A stretch of DNA of 64,000 bases, from the NCBI RefSeq assembly GCF_002797915.1, contig NZ_PGTY01000003.1, positions 62,001-126,000 of the forward strand, written 5' to 3'. Both the position numbers and the translations under genes were made by a program. Positions 44,475-53,193 of the stretch are shown here, piece by piece. A model generated the notes under the pieces. The model was not told where the DNA came from. It saw nothing but the letters and a program-made list of their open reading frames with translations, and searched no databases. The stretch's first letter is position 1; every line of letters starts with the position of its first letter. Origin of the DNA: Yoonia maricola (GTDB lineage Bacteria; Pseudomonadota; Alphaproteobacteria; Rhodobacterales; Rhodobacteraceae).

Positions 44475-45370
44475 TGGCTAAGCGCTTTGGTGGCAAATTC
44501 AGCCCCGACGGGCAGCCGTCCTCTGGTCCGCGTGATACCGTGCAAATTGACCAACGGGTCGCGGTGTCCGGTGGTCGCGTCAAATTGCTATATGTGCCTG
44601 CGATTATTCTGGCGGCCACATCGCTGAATGAAGGGCCTGTCACGTTGGTCACAGCCCTTGTCGGCGCAGCGATCCTCACCCTTGCTGCATGGCTGTTGCA
44701 AGAAGGGCTGGAGGCTGAGGCCGCTTACAACGCACGTAAAGTCGCACGCCGCCCTGCCCTGCCGCGCAAAATGCTGGCTTCGATGCTGACCGGCGTTGGC
44801 GTCGCGATTGCGGCCTATACCGGGGATAGCGGCACCATAGGCTCTGTCCTTTATGGCATTGCGGCGGCGGGCCTGCATACTGCCACCTTCGGCATCGATC
44901 CAATGGCCGACAAGCGCATGGAAGGTATCGACACTTTCCAACAAGACCGCGTCGCCCGTGTTGTGGACGAAGCCGAAGCCTATCTGGATGTGATGAAATC
45001 GCAGATTGAGGCGGTGTCTGACCGCCGCCTCACCGCCCGGGTTGAGGATTTCCAGATTATCGCCCGCCGCATGATCCGCACGGTCGAAGAAGACCCCCGC
45101 GATCTGACTGGTGCCCGCAAATTTTTGGGCGTCTATCTGATGGGCGCACGCGATGCGACGATCAAATTTGTTGATCTGTATAGCCGCAAAAAGGACGCTG
45201 ATGTGCGGGCGAATTACGAAGCGCTTTTGGGCGATCTGGAACAGAACTTTGCCGCCCGTACCGATAAGATGCTGTTGGATGACCGCAGCGATATGGATAT
45301 TGAAATCAACGTACTCCGTGACCGCCTTCAGCGCGAAGGTGTGAACCTGAAAACGAAAGGGAACGAATAA
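44474..45370 (+). CDS. XpaC-like protein (5-bromo-4-chloroindolyl phosphate hydrolysis family)
   Basis: A 298-residue protein. After ~45 polar residues come hydrophobic segments (ILAATSLNEGPVTLVTALVG and the region around LTGVGVAIAAYTG). The C-terminal half is helical and charged, with DRVARVVDEAEAYLDVMKSQ as in XpaC/YceG-adjacent proteins. XpaC-type proteins travel with TelA in Gram-positive and proteobacterial stress operons. It has TGATG and TAATG overlaps with its neighbours, so expression with TelA is tight. The phosphatase activity of the family name is not established for this type. Confidence 0.8.
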   Translation: MAKRFGGKFSPDGQPSSGPRDTVQIDQRVAVSGGRVKLLYVPAIILAATSLNEGPVTLVTALVGAAILTLAAWLLQEGLEAEAAYNARKVARRPALPRKMLASMLTGVGVAIAAYTGDSGTIGSVLYGIAAAGLHTATFGIDPMADKRMEGIDTFQQDRVARVVDEAEAYLDVMKSQIEAVSDRRLTARVEDFQIIARRMIRTVEEDPRDLTGARKFLGVYLMGARDATIKFVDLYSRKKDADVRANYEALLGDLEQNFAARTDKMLLDDRSDMDIEINVLRDRLQREGVNLKTKGNE

Positions 45371-46563
45371 TGTCAGACACCGTCCGCCAAAAGGCCGAAG
45401 CGGCCCTTGCCGAGGTCGAAAAAGTGACCGCAGTCGTCCTGCCCGAACCCAAAGGGGAATTGGTGACGCTAGAGGCGGCCGATCCGCCCACAAGCGCCGA
45501 GATTGAAAAGCGTGTGGCTGAGATTAACATCGAAGACACCAATTCCATCGTTTCTTTCGGCTCATCTGCTCAGGCGGAATTGCAAGAAATAAGCCAGTCG
45601 ATGCTGGCCGGTGTGCGCAACAAAGATGTCGGCCCTGCCGGCGATAGCTTGCGTAATATCGTCACCACGATCCGTGGCTTTTCAATCTCCGAATTGGATG
45701 TGCGTCGTGAGCGTAGTTGGTGGGAACGTCTTTTGGGACGTGCCGCACCTATGGCGAAATTCGCGGCCCGTTTCGAAGAAGTCCAAGGCCAGATTGATCA
45801 CATCACCGATGATCTGCTCAAACATGAGCATGTGTTGTTGAAAGATATCGAAAGCCTTGATGTGCTCTATGACAAGACCCTGCAATTCTATGACGAACTA
45901 GGCCTCTATATTGCCGCGGGTGAGGCCAAGATCGCTGATCTGGATGCCACAACGATCCCTGCAAAAGAGGCCGAGGTGCAGGCCGCACCCGAAGATCAGG
46001 CCGTAATGAAAGCGCAGGAACTGCGCGATATCCGGTCGGCCCGTGATGATCTGGAACGCCGGGTGCATGATCTGAAACTGACGCGTCAGGTAACGATGCA
46101 ATCGCTGCCTTCCATCCGTCTGGTGCAGGAAAACGACAAATCATTGGTCACCAAGATCAATTCGACCTTGGTGAACACCGTGCCTTTGTGGGAAACCCAA
46201 CTGGCGCAGGCCGTCACGATCCAGCGTTCATCCGAGGCAGCAGAGGCTGTCCGCGATGCGAATGACCTTACAAATGAGCTGCTCAAGGCCAACGCTGAAA
46301 ACCTGCGCTCTGCGAATAAGACCATCCGCGAGGAGATGGAGCGTGGCGTCTTCGACATCAACGCAGTGAAAGAGGCGAACGCCAACCTGATCGCCACCAT
46401 CAACGAAAGCCTTGAGATCGCTGACGAAGGTAAGCGCAAGCGCGCTGAGGCCGAAGTTGAACTGCAAAAGATGGAACAAGAGTTGAAGGAAACGCTTGCT
46501 TCAGCCAAGGCGCGCGGCACAGGTACGGGCGATACTATTGGCACTGCTGCAGGCGCTGACTAA
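45370..46563 (+). CDS. telA: Toxic anion resistance protein TelA
   Basis: A 397-residue cytoplasmic protein, mostly long helices. The TelA core is clear: SSAQAELQEISQSMLAGVRN near residue 60, WWERLLGRAAPMAKFAARFE near 115, and AEVELQKMEQELKETLASAK near the end. TelA/KlaA proteins are tied to tolerance of tellurite, colicin and some antibiotics, but their mechanism is not known. The start overlaps the xpaC stop (TAATG). The DUF2927 gene starts three bases after the TelA stop. Confidence 0.92.
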   Translation: MSDTVRQKAEAALAEVEKVTAVVLPEPKGELVTLEAADPPTSAEIEKRVAEINIEDTNSIVSFGSSAQAELQEISQSMLAGVRNKDVGPAGDSLRNIVTTIRGFSISELDVRRERSWWERLLGRAAPMAKFAARFEEVQGQIDHITDDLLKHEHVLLKDIESLDVLYDKTLQFYDELGLYIAAGEAKIADLDATTIPAKEAEVQAAPEDQAVMKAQELRDIRSARDDLERRVHDLKLTRQVTMQSLPSIRLVQENDKSLVTKINSTLVNTVPLWETQLAQAVTIQRSSEAAEAVRDANDLTNELLKANAENLRSANKTIREEMERGVFDINAVKEANANLIATINESLEIADEGKRKRAEAEVELQKMEQELKETLASAKARGTGTGDTIGTAAGAD

Positions 46564-46566
46564 CGC

Positions 46567-47529
46567 ATGGGGATTGGGGGCAAGACAAAGCATGTTCTCA
46601 TGCTCGCCCTTGCGGCGGCTCTGATGGGTTGTGAGCTAACAACGCCACCTGTCGCCCCCCCAGAACCGCCACCTGTCGAGGCGTCCGAACCACCGACAGA
46701 GCCAATAGTCACCCCACCCAGTCAGGCCAGCCGCGACCTTGCGACATACTATACGCGCCTGCAAAACGACCTGCTTGCGCAGGGTCTGCTGCGGGGCGAC
46801 GGCGGCGGGCCTGACACGCCGTTCACCGACACGCAACTGGCCCGCAACTTTGTGCGCATCGCCTTGTTTAACGAATATCGCGACGATAGCGATTTCCAAC
46901 GCCCGCAGGCGACCGTGTCAAAGCTGCGACGCTGGACCGGTCCGATCCGCATGTCGGTGGAGTTTGGCGATACGGTGCCACTGGCCCAGCGCGACGCTGA
47001 TCTGGCGAGTGTCAGCGCCTATGCCGCCCGCCTTGGCCGGGCAACGGGGGTGCCGATCACAATCACAGACCAAAATCCCAACTTCCGCGTGTTGTTTCTG
47101 GGCGAGGATGACCGTCGCACATATGCACCCCGCTTGCGCGCACTCATCCCAAGCATTTCGGATGCGACGGTGCGCACATTCGTCAACCTGCCCCGCGATC
47201 AGCTTTGCGTCGTGATCGGCACCTTCGCGCCGGGTCAGTCAAGCTATGTCAAAGCCGTCGCCATGATCCGTGCCGAACACCCCACTTTGATGCGCAGCGC
47301 TTGCGTGCATGAAGAACTGGCGCAAGGTATGGGGCTTGCCAACGACAGCCCCGGCGCGCGCCCTTCCATCTTTAACGACGATGAGGAATTCGCACTGCTC
47401 ACCACCCATGATGAGTTGTTATTGCGGATGCTCTACGATCCACGCTTGCAAACGGGGATGGAGCCTGCGGTGGCCGCCCCGATTGCACGCCAGATTGCGC
47501 GTGAGTATCTTGAGACTGGATCAAGCTAG
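46567..47529 (+). CDS. DUF2927 lipoprotein, zincin-like
   Basis: A 320-residue lipoprotein with lipobox AALMGC at residues ~17-22 and a Pro-rich linker (TTPPVAPPEPPPVEASEPPT). The DUF2927 domain covers ~85-315. SACVHEELAQGMGLANDSPG near residue 248 includes an HEExxQ sequence and a nearby Glu-rich loop, close to the gluzincin HExxH but with Gln in place of the second His. Predicted to act in the periplasm. It lies 3 bases after telA. Confidence 0.85.
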   Translation: MGIGGKTKHVLMLALAAALMGCELTTPPVAPPEPPPVEASEPPTEPIVTPPSQASRDLATYYTRLQNDLLAQGLLRGDGGGPDTPFTDTQLARNFVRIALFNEYRDDSDFQRPQATVSKLRRWTGPIRMSVEFGDTVPLAQRDADLASVSAYAARLGRATGVPITITDQNPNFRVLFLGEDDRRTYAPRLRALIPSISDATVRTFVNLPRDQLCVVIGTFAPGQSSYVKAVAMIRAEHPTLMRSACVHEELAQGMGLANDSPGARPSIFNDDEEFALLTTHDELLLRMLYDPRLQTGMEPAVAAPIARQIAREYLETGSS

Positions 47530-47570
47530 TGCAGAACACGGGCGGAACTTGACCATTGAGGCGAAACCCA

Positions 47571-48407
47571 ATGCCGCAATATCCTTTTGAGTACTGCATT
47601 CATTGCAAGCGCAATACGGCTGGCCGCCTATCGTTTCTGTTCGATAACCTGGGTGATGACTTGCTTATCATCCTCGTCGCCTTCGCACTTGTGCTGGAAA
47701 CCCCCATCTGGGGTGCCATTGGAATTTCCCTGCTGCACATCTCTTTTTGGATGATCTACGAAGTTGGCTATTACGAGAACGATCTGATCTCTGCCACAAT
47801 AGAATCCGAATGCAGGACACCGCCGCGATTTGCTGCGTTGCGTGACAAATTCTCTGAACCGGTTTCTTGGGTCTATGCAGCGGTTTTTGGCGCCGGGGGC
47901 ATCTGGGCGATCAGCCAAGCAGCTGATTGGCATTTTATGGGCATGCAGACCTCAGGTATCCTAATGGCCACCGTCATTTGGGTGACTGTGTTGATCGCGC
48001 TGCGGCTGACATATTGGGCCTATAGCCGGATTGACAAGGTGTCGCGAGTGTTTCTGTATCTTCCGCTGCAAGTACTTAAATACGGGTTCCCTATCGGGTT
48101 TGTCTCACTGACGCCGGCAGGTGCCGCCCTATTACTTGCGCAAATCCTGCGGCGTTGGGTGCCTTATATGGTCTACCGTTACACCGGCGTCCTGCACAGT
48201 GGGTTGCCTATCCGCGCCCTGCGCCTTGTGATCTTTGTGACGGGGTGGCTATTGCTACTCCCATCAAACTTCGCGGATCCTGCGCATTATATTATAGGCT
48301 TCACCGCCATAGTGTTACTGGCAGTTCGCGCGTTCTCGCAGTTCAAGGTCGTCGTCAAAGATGCCAAAAGCGTACAAGCGGATACTTGGGCATCAAAGAA
48401 TAGTTGA
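47571..48407 (+). CDS. Polytopic membrane protein of unknown function
   Basis: A 278-residue protein with seven or eight transmembrane segments. The N-terminal soluble stretch carries a CxxC (EYCIHCKRN), and a charged motif, IYEVGYYENDLISATIE, sits between helices 2 and 3. This END-type loop resembles distant UbiA-like membrane proteins in polysaccharide clusters, but no catalytic aspartate pair is present. I cannot name it. ATG at 47571 is preferred to a TTG 15 bases upstream. It is on the same strand as its neighbours, 41 bases after the DUF2927 gene and 118 bases before the SPFH gene, and may be an operon member or a neighbour. Confidence 0.65.
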   Translation: MPQYPFEYCIHCKRNTAGRLSFLFDNLGDDLLIILVAFALVLETPIWGAIGISLLHISFWMIYEVGYYENDLISATIESECRTPPRFAALRDKFSEPVSWVYAAVFGAGGIWAISQAADWHFMGMQTSGILMATVIWVTVLIALRLTYWAYSRIDKVSRVFLYLPLQVLKYGFPIGFVSLTPAGAALLLAQILRRWVPYMVYRYTGVLHSGLPIRALRLVIFVTGWLLLLPSNFADPAHYIIGFTAIVLLAVRAFSQFKVVVKDAKSVQADTWASKNS

Positions 48408-48525
48408 ATGGATACCCTTTCAGGGTTGATCTGGGATGTGTACAAACATGGGCAAATAGATCAACCTTGCGACCCACTCCATCTAAGACCACATCTGCCG
48501 TCAAACCTTAAGAGAAGTAGTAAAC

Positions 48526-49632
48526 ATGGGCATTTTCGATTTTCTGACCGGTGAATTCATCGACGTCATCCATTGGACCGATAACACGCATGACACGATG
48601 GTCTGGCGATTTGAGCGTGAAGGCCACGAGATCAAATATGGCGCCAAGCTGACCGTGCGCGAAGGTCAGGCGGCGGTATTTGTGCATGAAGGGCAACTGG
48701 CCGATGTCTTTACCCCCGGCCTTTACATGTTGGAAACCAACAACATGCCAATCATGACGACCCTGCAGCACTGGGACCATGGTTTCCAAAGCCCTTTTAA
48801 ATCTGAGATTTACTACGTCAACACGACCCGGTTTTCGAACCTCAAGTGGGGCACCAAGAACCCCATCATGGTGCGTGATCCCGAATTCGGTCCCACGCGT
48901 CTGCGCGCCTTTGGGACCTATACGGTCAAGGTCGCGGACCCTGCGGTATTCCTGCGTGAGATTGTGGGCACGGACGGCGAATTTACGATGGATGAGATCA
49001 GCTATCAGATCCGCAATATCATCGTACAGGAATTCAGCCGCGTGATCGCACAGTCCGGCATTCCGGTGCTGGATATGGCGGCGAATACGTCTGATCTGGG
49101 CAAGCTGATCGCGTCGGCTATTGATCCGACGATGAAGCAATATGGGCTGACGATCCCAGAGCTTTATATCGAAAACATTAGCCTGCCGCCTGCGGTGGAA
49201 GAGGCGTTGGACAAGCGCACATCCATGGGCCTCGCGGGGGATTTGGGCAAATTTACACAATACTCTGCCGCTGAAGCGATGACCGCTGCCGCTGACAACC
49301 CTGCGGGTGGTGGTATGGCTGCCGGTATGGGTGCTGGAATGGGCATGGCGATGGGCAATATGATGATGAACCCAGGTCCTTGGGGACAGCAGCAACCTGC
49401 CGCAGCGACGCCGCCACCACCACCGGTTGAGCACGTCTGGCATGTGGCCAAAGACGGCGAAGTTACCGGTCCGTTCTCAAAGGCGGCGATGGGCCGCATG
49501 GTCACCGAAGGCAAGCTGGACCGCGATAGTATGGTCTGGACCCAAGGCCAGGACGGTTGGATGGCTGCGAGTGAGGTGACGGAACTTGCCCAACTGTTCA
49601 CCATCATGCCACCACCACCCCCCGGCACATGA
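48526..49632 (+). CDS. SPFH-domain protein with C-terminal GYF_2 domain (YdjI-like)
   Basis: A 368-residue protein. Residues ~30-265 form an SPFH-type (virion-core-like) domain: GQAAVFVHEGQLADVFTPGL, RLRAFGTYTVKVADP. A Gly/Met/Ala-rich linker (GGGMAAGMGAGMGMAMGNMM) leads to a GYF_2 domain of ~55 residues: VWHVAKDGEVTGPFSKAAMG to TQGQDGWMAAS. B. subtilis YdjI has the same SPFH core and works with PspA and the zinc-ribbon protein YdjG at damaged membrane. There is no transmembrane helix. AAGAGAAGTAGTAAAC gives a ribosome site; the stop overlaps the next ATG (ATGA). Confidence 0.9.
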   Translation: MGIFDFLTGEFIDVIHWTDNTHDTMVWRFEREGHEIKYGAKLTVREGQAAVFVHEGQLADVFTPGLYMLETNNMPIMTTLQHWDHGFQSPFKSEIYYVNTTRFSNLKWGTKNPIMVRDPEFGPTRLRAFGTYTVKVADPAVFLREIVGTDGEFTMDEISYQIRNIIVQEFSRVIAQSGIPVLDMAANTSDLGKLIASAIDPTMKQYGLTIPELYIENISLPPAVEEALDKRTSMGLAGDLGKFTQYSAAEAMTAAADNPAGGGMAAGMGAGMGMAMGNMMMNPGPWGQQQPAAATPPPPPVEHVWHVAKDGEVTGPFSKAAMGRMVTEGKLDRDSMVWTQGQDGWMAASEVTELAQLFTIMPPPPPGT

Positions 49633-50051
49633 CACGGCGCAGACTGACAATTCTGCTGCATTGGTCGACGCTGATGCTGGTACTGGCTATGGTCAAAGGT
49701 GGCACGTCAGAAGCTTGGGTCCGTTGGGTCTTTGTGCTGGGCGGCGCGGTCTGGGTTGGCATGGCGCTTGCCAAAGGCATGATGTGCAAACCGGGACCGA
49801 AGCTGATCGGTACACTGCGCACGGCCTATCCGTGGATGCATCGCGGCATGTACGCAGTTCTGGCGGGGACCGTTGCGTTGAACGCCGCAGCCCTTGTTGG
49901 ATGGATGCCGCACGATACAGGCTGGGTTGCGCTACTTGTTCTGCTTGCCGCTGGCACCATGCATGGCTTGTTTCACTTTTGGCGGCATAATGTCCTGTTT
50001 GACGGCGCGCTGCGCGTGATGATGCCGCGCTTTATGCATAAGATACTTTAG
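49629..50051 (+). CDS. Cytochrome b561-like four-helix membrane protein
   Basis: A 140-residue protein with four predicted transmembrane helices. Histidines sit where b-type haem ligands would be: LLHWSTL near residue 10, AYPWMHRG near 70, and TMHGLFHFWRH near 112. This matches the bacterial cytochrome b561 (CybB) group. No quinone or ascorbate partner is close. It is bound to the SPFH gene by a 4-base overlap and to the zinc-ribbon gene by a zero gap. Confidence 0.78.
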   Translation: MTRRRLTILLHWSTLMLVLAMVKGGTSEAWVRWVFVLGGAVWVGMALAKGMMCKPGPKLIGTLRTAYPWMHRGMYAVLAGTVALNAAALVGWMPHDTGWVALLVLLAAGTMHGLFHFWRHNVLFDGALRVMMPRFMHKIL

Positions 50052-51146
50052 ATGGCTGATGGGCAGAACGAACACCGCTTTCCCTGTGATACCTGCGGGT
50101 CGGATTTGCGGTTTGATCCAGGCGATCATCACCTGACTTGCGACCACTGCGGCAATGTACAGGCGATCGAGGGCGCAGGACCATGGCAAGGCAGCATTGT
50201 CGAGCTTGATTTTCAGCGCGCGGTGCAACAGAGGCTGGCCGACGAAGACATCGAAGAAACCCGCGTCAACGCCTGCCCCAACTGCGGCGCACAGACAGAG
50301 TTTGATCCTGACATTCACGCCGCCGAATGCCCGTTTTGCGCGACGCCGGTTGTTACTGACACAGGCACGCATCGGCATATCAAACCGCGCGGCTTGCTGC
50401 CTTTCGCACTGGAAGAAGGGCAGGCCCATGATGCGATGGCAGCATGGCTGGGCGGCTTATGGTTCGCGCCAAATGGGCTGACTGATTATGCCCGCAAAGG
50501 ACGTAAGATGAACGGCATCTATGTCCCGTACTGGACCTTCGATGCCGATACCAAAAGCCGCTACACCGGCCAGCGCGGCACGCATTACTATGTGACCAAA
50601 ACCGTCGTCCGCGACGGCAAGCGCCGCAACGTACGGGTGCGCAAGACACGCTGGCGGCCTGCCTCTGGCCGGGTAGCGCGGTTCTTTGATGATGTGCTGG
50701 TGCTTGCTTCACGTTCGTTGCCGAAGACATACACGGATGGCTTGGAACCTTGGGATCTGTCCGCGCTGGAGCCTTACAACCCCGAATACCTTGCCGGGTT
50801 TCGGGCCGAGGGGTATCAGGTGGAACTGGCCGACGGATTTACGGAGGCCCGCGCCTATATGGACCGGATGATCCAACGGGATGTGAAATACGACATTGGC
50901 GGTGACGCGCAGCGGGTGCATTCGGTGGATACGGACGTGCGGGATGTGACCTTCAAACATGTCCTGCTGCCTATCTGGTTGGCCGCTTACAAATACCGCG
51001 GCGAGACCTATCGTTTCGTTGTGAACGGGCGGACGGGCCGGGTGCAGGGAGAGCGACCATATTCGGCGTGGAAGATTGCTTTTGCGGTGACCCTTGGACT
51101 AATCCTTGCGCTTGGCGTTGGATTTGTTATCGCTAACAGCCAGTAA
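50052..51146 (+). CDS. Zinc-ribbon membrane protein (YdjG-like)
   Basis: A 364-residue protein. The N-terminus has two C4 ribbons, CDTCG...CDHCG and CPNCG...CPFCA, about 95 residues in all. A middle domain (residues ~130-330; VPYWTFDADTKSRYTG, LPIWLAAYKYRGETYRF) precedes one transmembrane helix (AWKIAFAVTLGLILALGVGF) near the C-terminus. Proteins like this are often mislabelled as primosomal N' factors. B. subtilis YdjG has the same plan and is in the pspA operon with YdjI. It is directly after the b561-like gene. Confidence 0.85.
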   Translation: MADGQNEHRFPCDTCGSDLRFDPGDHHLTCDHCGNVQAIEGAGPWQGSIVELDFQRAVQQRLADEDIEETRVNACPNCGAQTEFDPDIHAAECPFCATPVVTDTGTHRHIKPRGLLPFALEEGQAHDAMAAWLGGLWFAPNGLTDYARKGRKMNGIYVPYWTFDADTKSRYTGQRGTHYYVTKTVVRDGKRRNVRVRKTRWRPASGRVARFFDDVLVLASRSLPKTYTDGLEPWDLSALEPYNPEYLAGFRAEGYQVELADGFTEARAYMDRMIQRDVKYDIGGDAQRVHSVDTDVRDVTFKHVLLPIWLAAYKYRGETYRFVVNGRTGRVQGERPYSAWKIAFAVTLGLILALGVGFVIANSQ

Positions 51147-51163
51147 AACTGGAAGGTGCCCCG

Positions 51164-52069
51164 ATGATCCTGTGCTGTGGTGAAGCCCTGATTGATATGT
51201 TGCCGCGCGAGACGACGGCAGGTGAAAACGCCTTTGCGCCGCATGCCGGTGGATCGGTGTTTAACACGGCCGTGGCTTTGGGGCGGCTGGACGCCCCTGT
51301 ACAATTCTTCTCTGGCCTCTCGTCGGATCTGTTTGGGGACGTCCTGCGCGCACAGCTGACCGCATCGCAGGTCGATAGCAGCCCTGCTGCGATCTCCGAC
51401 CGGCCAACAACCCTTGCCTTTGTCACACTCACAGACGGGCATGCATCCTATGCCTTCTATGATGAAAACACCGCCGGGCGGATGTTGTCCGAGGCGGATT
51501 TGCCCGAAACACAAGCTGATGCCCTGTTCTTTGGGGGGATCAGCCTTGTGGTTGAACCATGCGGTGCTGCCTATGAGGCGATGATGCTGCGCGAAGCGCC
51601 ACAGCGGCTGACGATGATTGATCCCAATATCCGCCCTTCCTTCATTACAGATGAAGATGCCTATCGCGCCCGGCTGACGCGCATGTTGGGGGTAGCTGAT
51701 ATTATCAAAACCTCTGATGAGGATCTGGAATGGATTGTTGGTAACACCGATGCAAAGGCCCTGCTGGACAGCACAGGGGCACAGGTTGTCTTGCTCACCC
51801 GCGGCGGCGAAGGCGTGAGCATCGTGACAGCAAACGGCACCTATGATGAACCCGCCCAAAAGGCCGAAGTTGTTGATACGGTCGGCGCGGGCGACACGTT
51901 TAGTGCAGGGTTCATGGCGCAATTGCATGCCAGCGGGCATCTGACGAAAGATGGCATCACACATGCCGGCGAGGACGGTTTGCGTGCTGCTGCTGCCTTT
52001 GGGGCCAAGGTCGCGGCAATCACGGTCAGCCGTGCGGGGGCTAACCCACCCTGGGCCTCCGAATTATGA
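51164..52069 (+). CDS. PfkB family carbohydrate kinase, fructokinase-like
   Basis: A 301-residue sugar kinase of the ribokinase fold. The N-terminal [14 protein letters not shown] and the PfkB signature 2, [17 protein letters not shown] (catalytic Asp near residue 247), are intact. [16 protein letters not shown] near residue 26 fits fructokinases. The gene is 17 bases downstream of the zinc-ribbon gene and overlaps dtd by 4 bases, so it may be read from the same transcript, though its job differs. Confidence 0.9.
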   Translation: MILCCGEALIDMLPRETTAGENAFAPHAGGSVFNTAVALGRLDAPVQFFSGLSSDLFGDVLRAQLTASQVDSSPAAISDRPTTLAFVTLTDGHASYAFYDENTAGRMLSEADLPETQADALFFGGISLVVEPCGAAYEAMMLREAPQRLTMIDPNIRPSFITDEDAYRARLTRMLGVADIIKTSDEDLEWIVGNTDAKALLDSTGAQVVLLTRGGEGVSIVTANGTYDEPAQKAEVVDTVGAGDTFSAGFMAQLHASGHLTKDGITHAGEDGLRAAAAFGAKVAAITVSRAGANPPWASEL

Positions 52070-52503
52070 GAGCGCTGATTCAGCGCGTCACTGAGGCCTC
52101 GGTCCGGGTGGATGGCGATGTGATCGGCGAAATCGGCAAGGGACTGTTGATCCTTGTCTGCGCGATGGAAGGCGATGACCCGGCCACGCCCAAAGCCTTG
52201 GCAGCAAAAATCACTAAGTTGCGGATCTTCCCCGATGACGCGGGCAAAATGAACACATCACTGCTGGATGTGGGCGGCGCGGCCTTGATCGTAAGCCAGT
52301 TCACACTGGCCGCCGACACGTCGCGCGGGAACAGGCCCGGATTTTCAACAGCGGCAAGGCCCGATATCGGACGCGCGCTTTATGAACAATTCATCACGGA
52401 TATGGGGGATTTGGGGATTACAACTGCCACCGGATCATTCGGCGCCGACATGGCTGTAAGCCTGACAAACGACGGACCGGTGACAATTTGGCTGGATGTG
52501 TAG
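52066..52503 (+). CDS. dtd: D-aminoacyl-tRNA deacylase
   Basis: Removes D-amino acids from tRNA. The 145-residue chain has [20 protein letters not shown] near residue 78, which holds the Dtd SQxT active motif, and the NxGPV motif [10 protein letters not shown] (here NDGPVT) at the end, which supplies the cross-subunit Gly-cis-Pro. ATGA overlap with the kinase gene. The stop TAG is the first part of a GTAGGGTGGGT repeat. Confidence 0.95.
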   Translation: MRALIQRVTEASVRVDGDVIGEIGKGLLILVCAMEGDDPATPKALAAKITKLRIFPDDAGKMNTSLLDVGGAALIVSQFTLAADTSRGNRPGFSTAARPDIGRALYEQFITDMGDLGITTATGSFGADMAVSLTNDGPVTIWLDV

Positions 52504-52517
52504 GGTGGGTGAAACCC
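52500..52517. repeat. GTAGGGTGGGT half-repeat
   Basis: GTAGGGTGGGTGAAACCC matches the left arm at 6063-6080 exactly. There is no right arm here. It supplies the stop codon of dtd and fills the 15 bases between it and the stop of the opposing CAP gene. Confidence 0.65.
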
Positions 52518-52518
52518 G

Positions 52519-52995
52519 CTAGCACTGCTTGCCGACGACCAACACCCAATACGGGCCCTTGGGGCCTTCGGTGATACCGACGCCAAACTCTTCAATGCGT
52601 GGATGCAGCATATTGCGACGGTGGCCGGGGGAATTTAGCCAGCCATTTACAATCTGTTCAGAGCGGGGATACCCCCAAGCCAGGTTTTCCGCCACGATAC
52701 AATCATCATAACCTGCAGCCTGCACGCGCGACTGGGGGCGCGAACCATCTGTGCCGCGGTGATCGAAGAAACCATTCACGCCCATATCACAGGCATGCAC
52801 CATAGCGGCTTGGCCAAGCTTGCGGTTGAAACGCAAGGGTGCTTCACCATTCGCGCGGCGGCTTTGGTTCAGACCGGCTGCAATCTCTGTTGCAAGTTGG
52901 TTCACATTTGTTGGTGCCACGCAGGTGGCTGCAGCGGCAGTTGTTCCAACAAAAGCAAAGGCCACAGCTGCCGCAAAGCTTGCAAAGCGATTCAT
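52519..52995 (-). CDS. Exported CAP (SCP/PR1) domain protein
   Basis: A 158-residue protein with a signal peptide (MNRFASFAAAVAFAFVGTTAAA). The CAP domain spans residues ~35-158: FNRKLGQAAMVHACDMGVNG, FFDHRGTDGSR, AENLAWGYP and GWLNSPGHRRNML. Cysteine pairs at residues ~24/158 and ~80/105 could form disulfides. No lipobox, unlike the CAP lipoprotein at 27854. Start at 52995; upstream in-frame codons do not form a better signal. Confidence 0.88.
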   Translation of the reverse strand: MNRFASFAAAVAFAFVGTTAAAATCVAPTNVNQLATEIAAGLNQSRRANGEAPLRFNRKLGQAAMVHACDMGVNGFFDHRGTDGSRPQSRVQAAGYDDCIVAENLAWGYPRSEQIVNGWLNSPGHRRNMLHPRIEEFGVGITEGPKGPYWVLVVGKQC

Positions 52996-53132
52996 TTGGT
53001 CTGTCCCGTCCCGAATTACATCTAAGGTAGATTTGTCATATGATGAGGGCAACGCTAAGGCGGTGCTGCGGCATCCGGGCGGCAATTACGTGCCGAATAC
53101 GTCGAAAATATAACAAAGCCGTTGCAACAGGC

Positions 53133-53154
53133 AAGGTGGATCATGATCCACCTT
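53133..53154. repeat. Perfect 22-bp palindrome AAGGTGGATCATGATCCACCTT
   Basis: The 22 bases from 53133 to 53154 are their own reverse complement; arms are AAGGTGGATCA. It lies 39 bases beyond the end of the MttB-type gene and about 140 bases before the CAP gene start, in an otherwise gene-free gap. The half sequence matches the repeat at 21251 and is a one-base variant of the GTAGGGTGGGT type. Confidence 0.75.
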
Positions 53155-53193
53155 ACAAATCGATCCCTTGCATCATAACACCACAGCCTTGCC

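Noticed and set aside
48508..49443. 311-codon frame opposite the SPFH gene
   Set aside because: Antisense shadow; the SPFH/GYF_2 protein is clear on the other strand.
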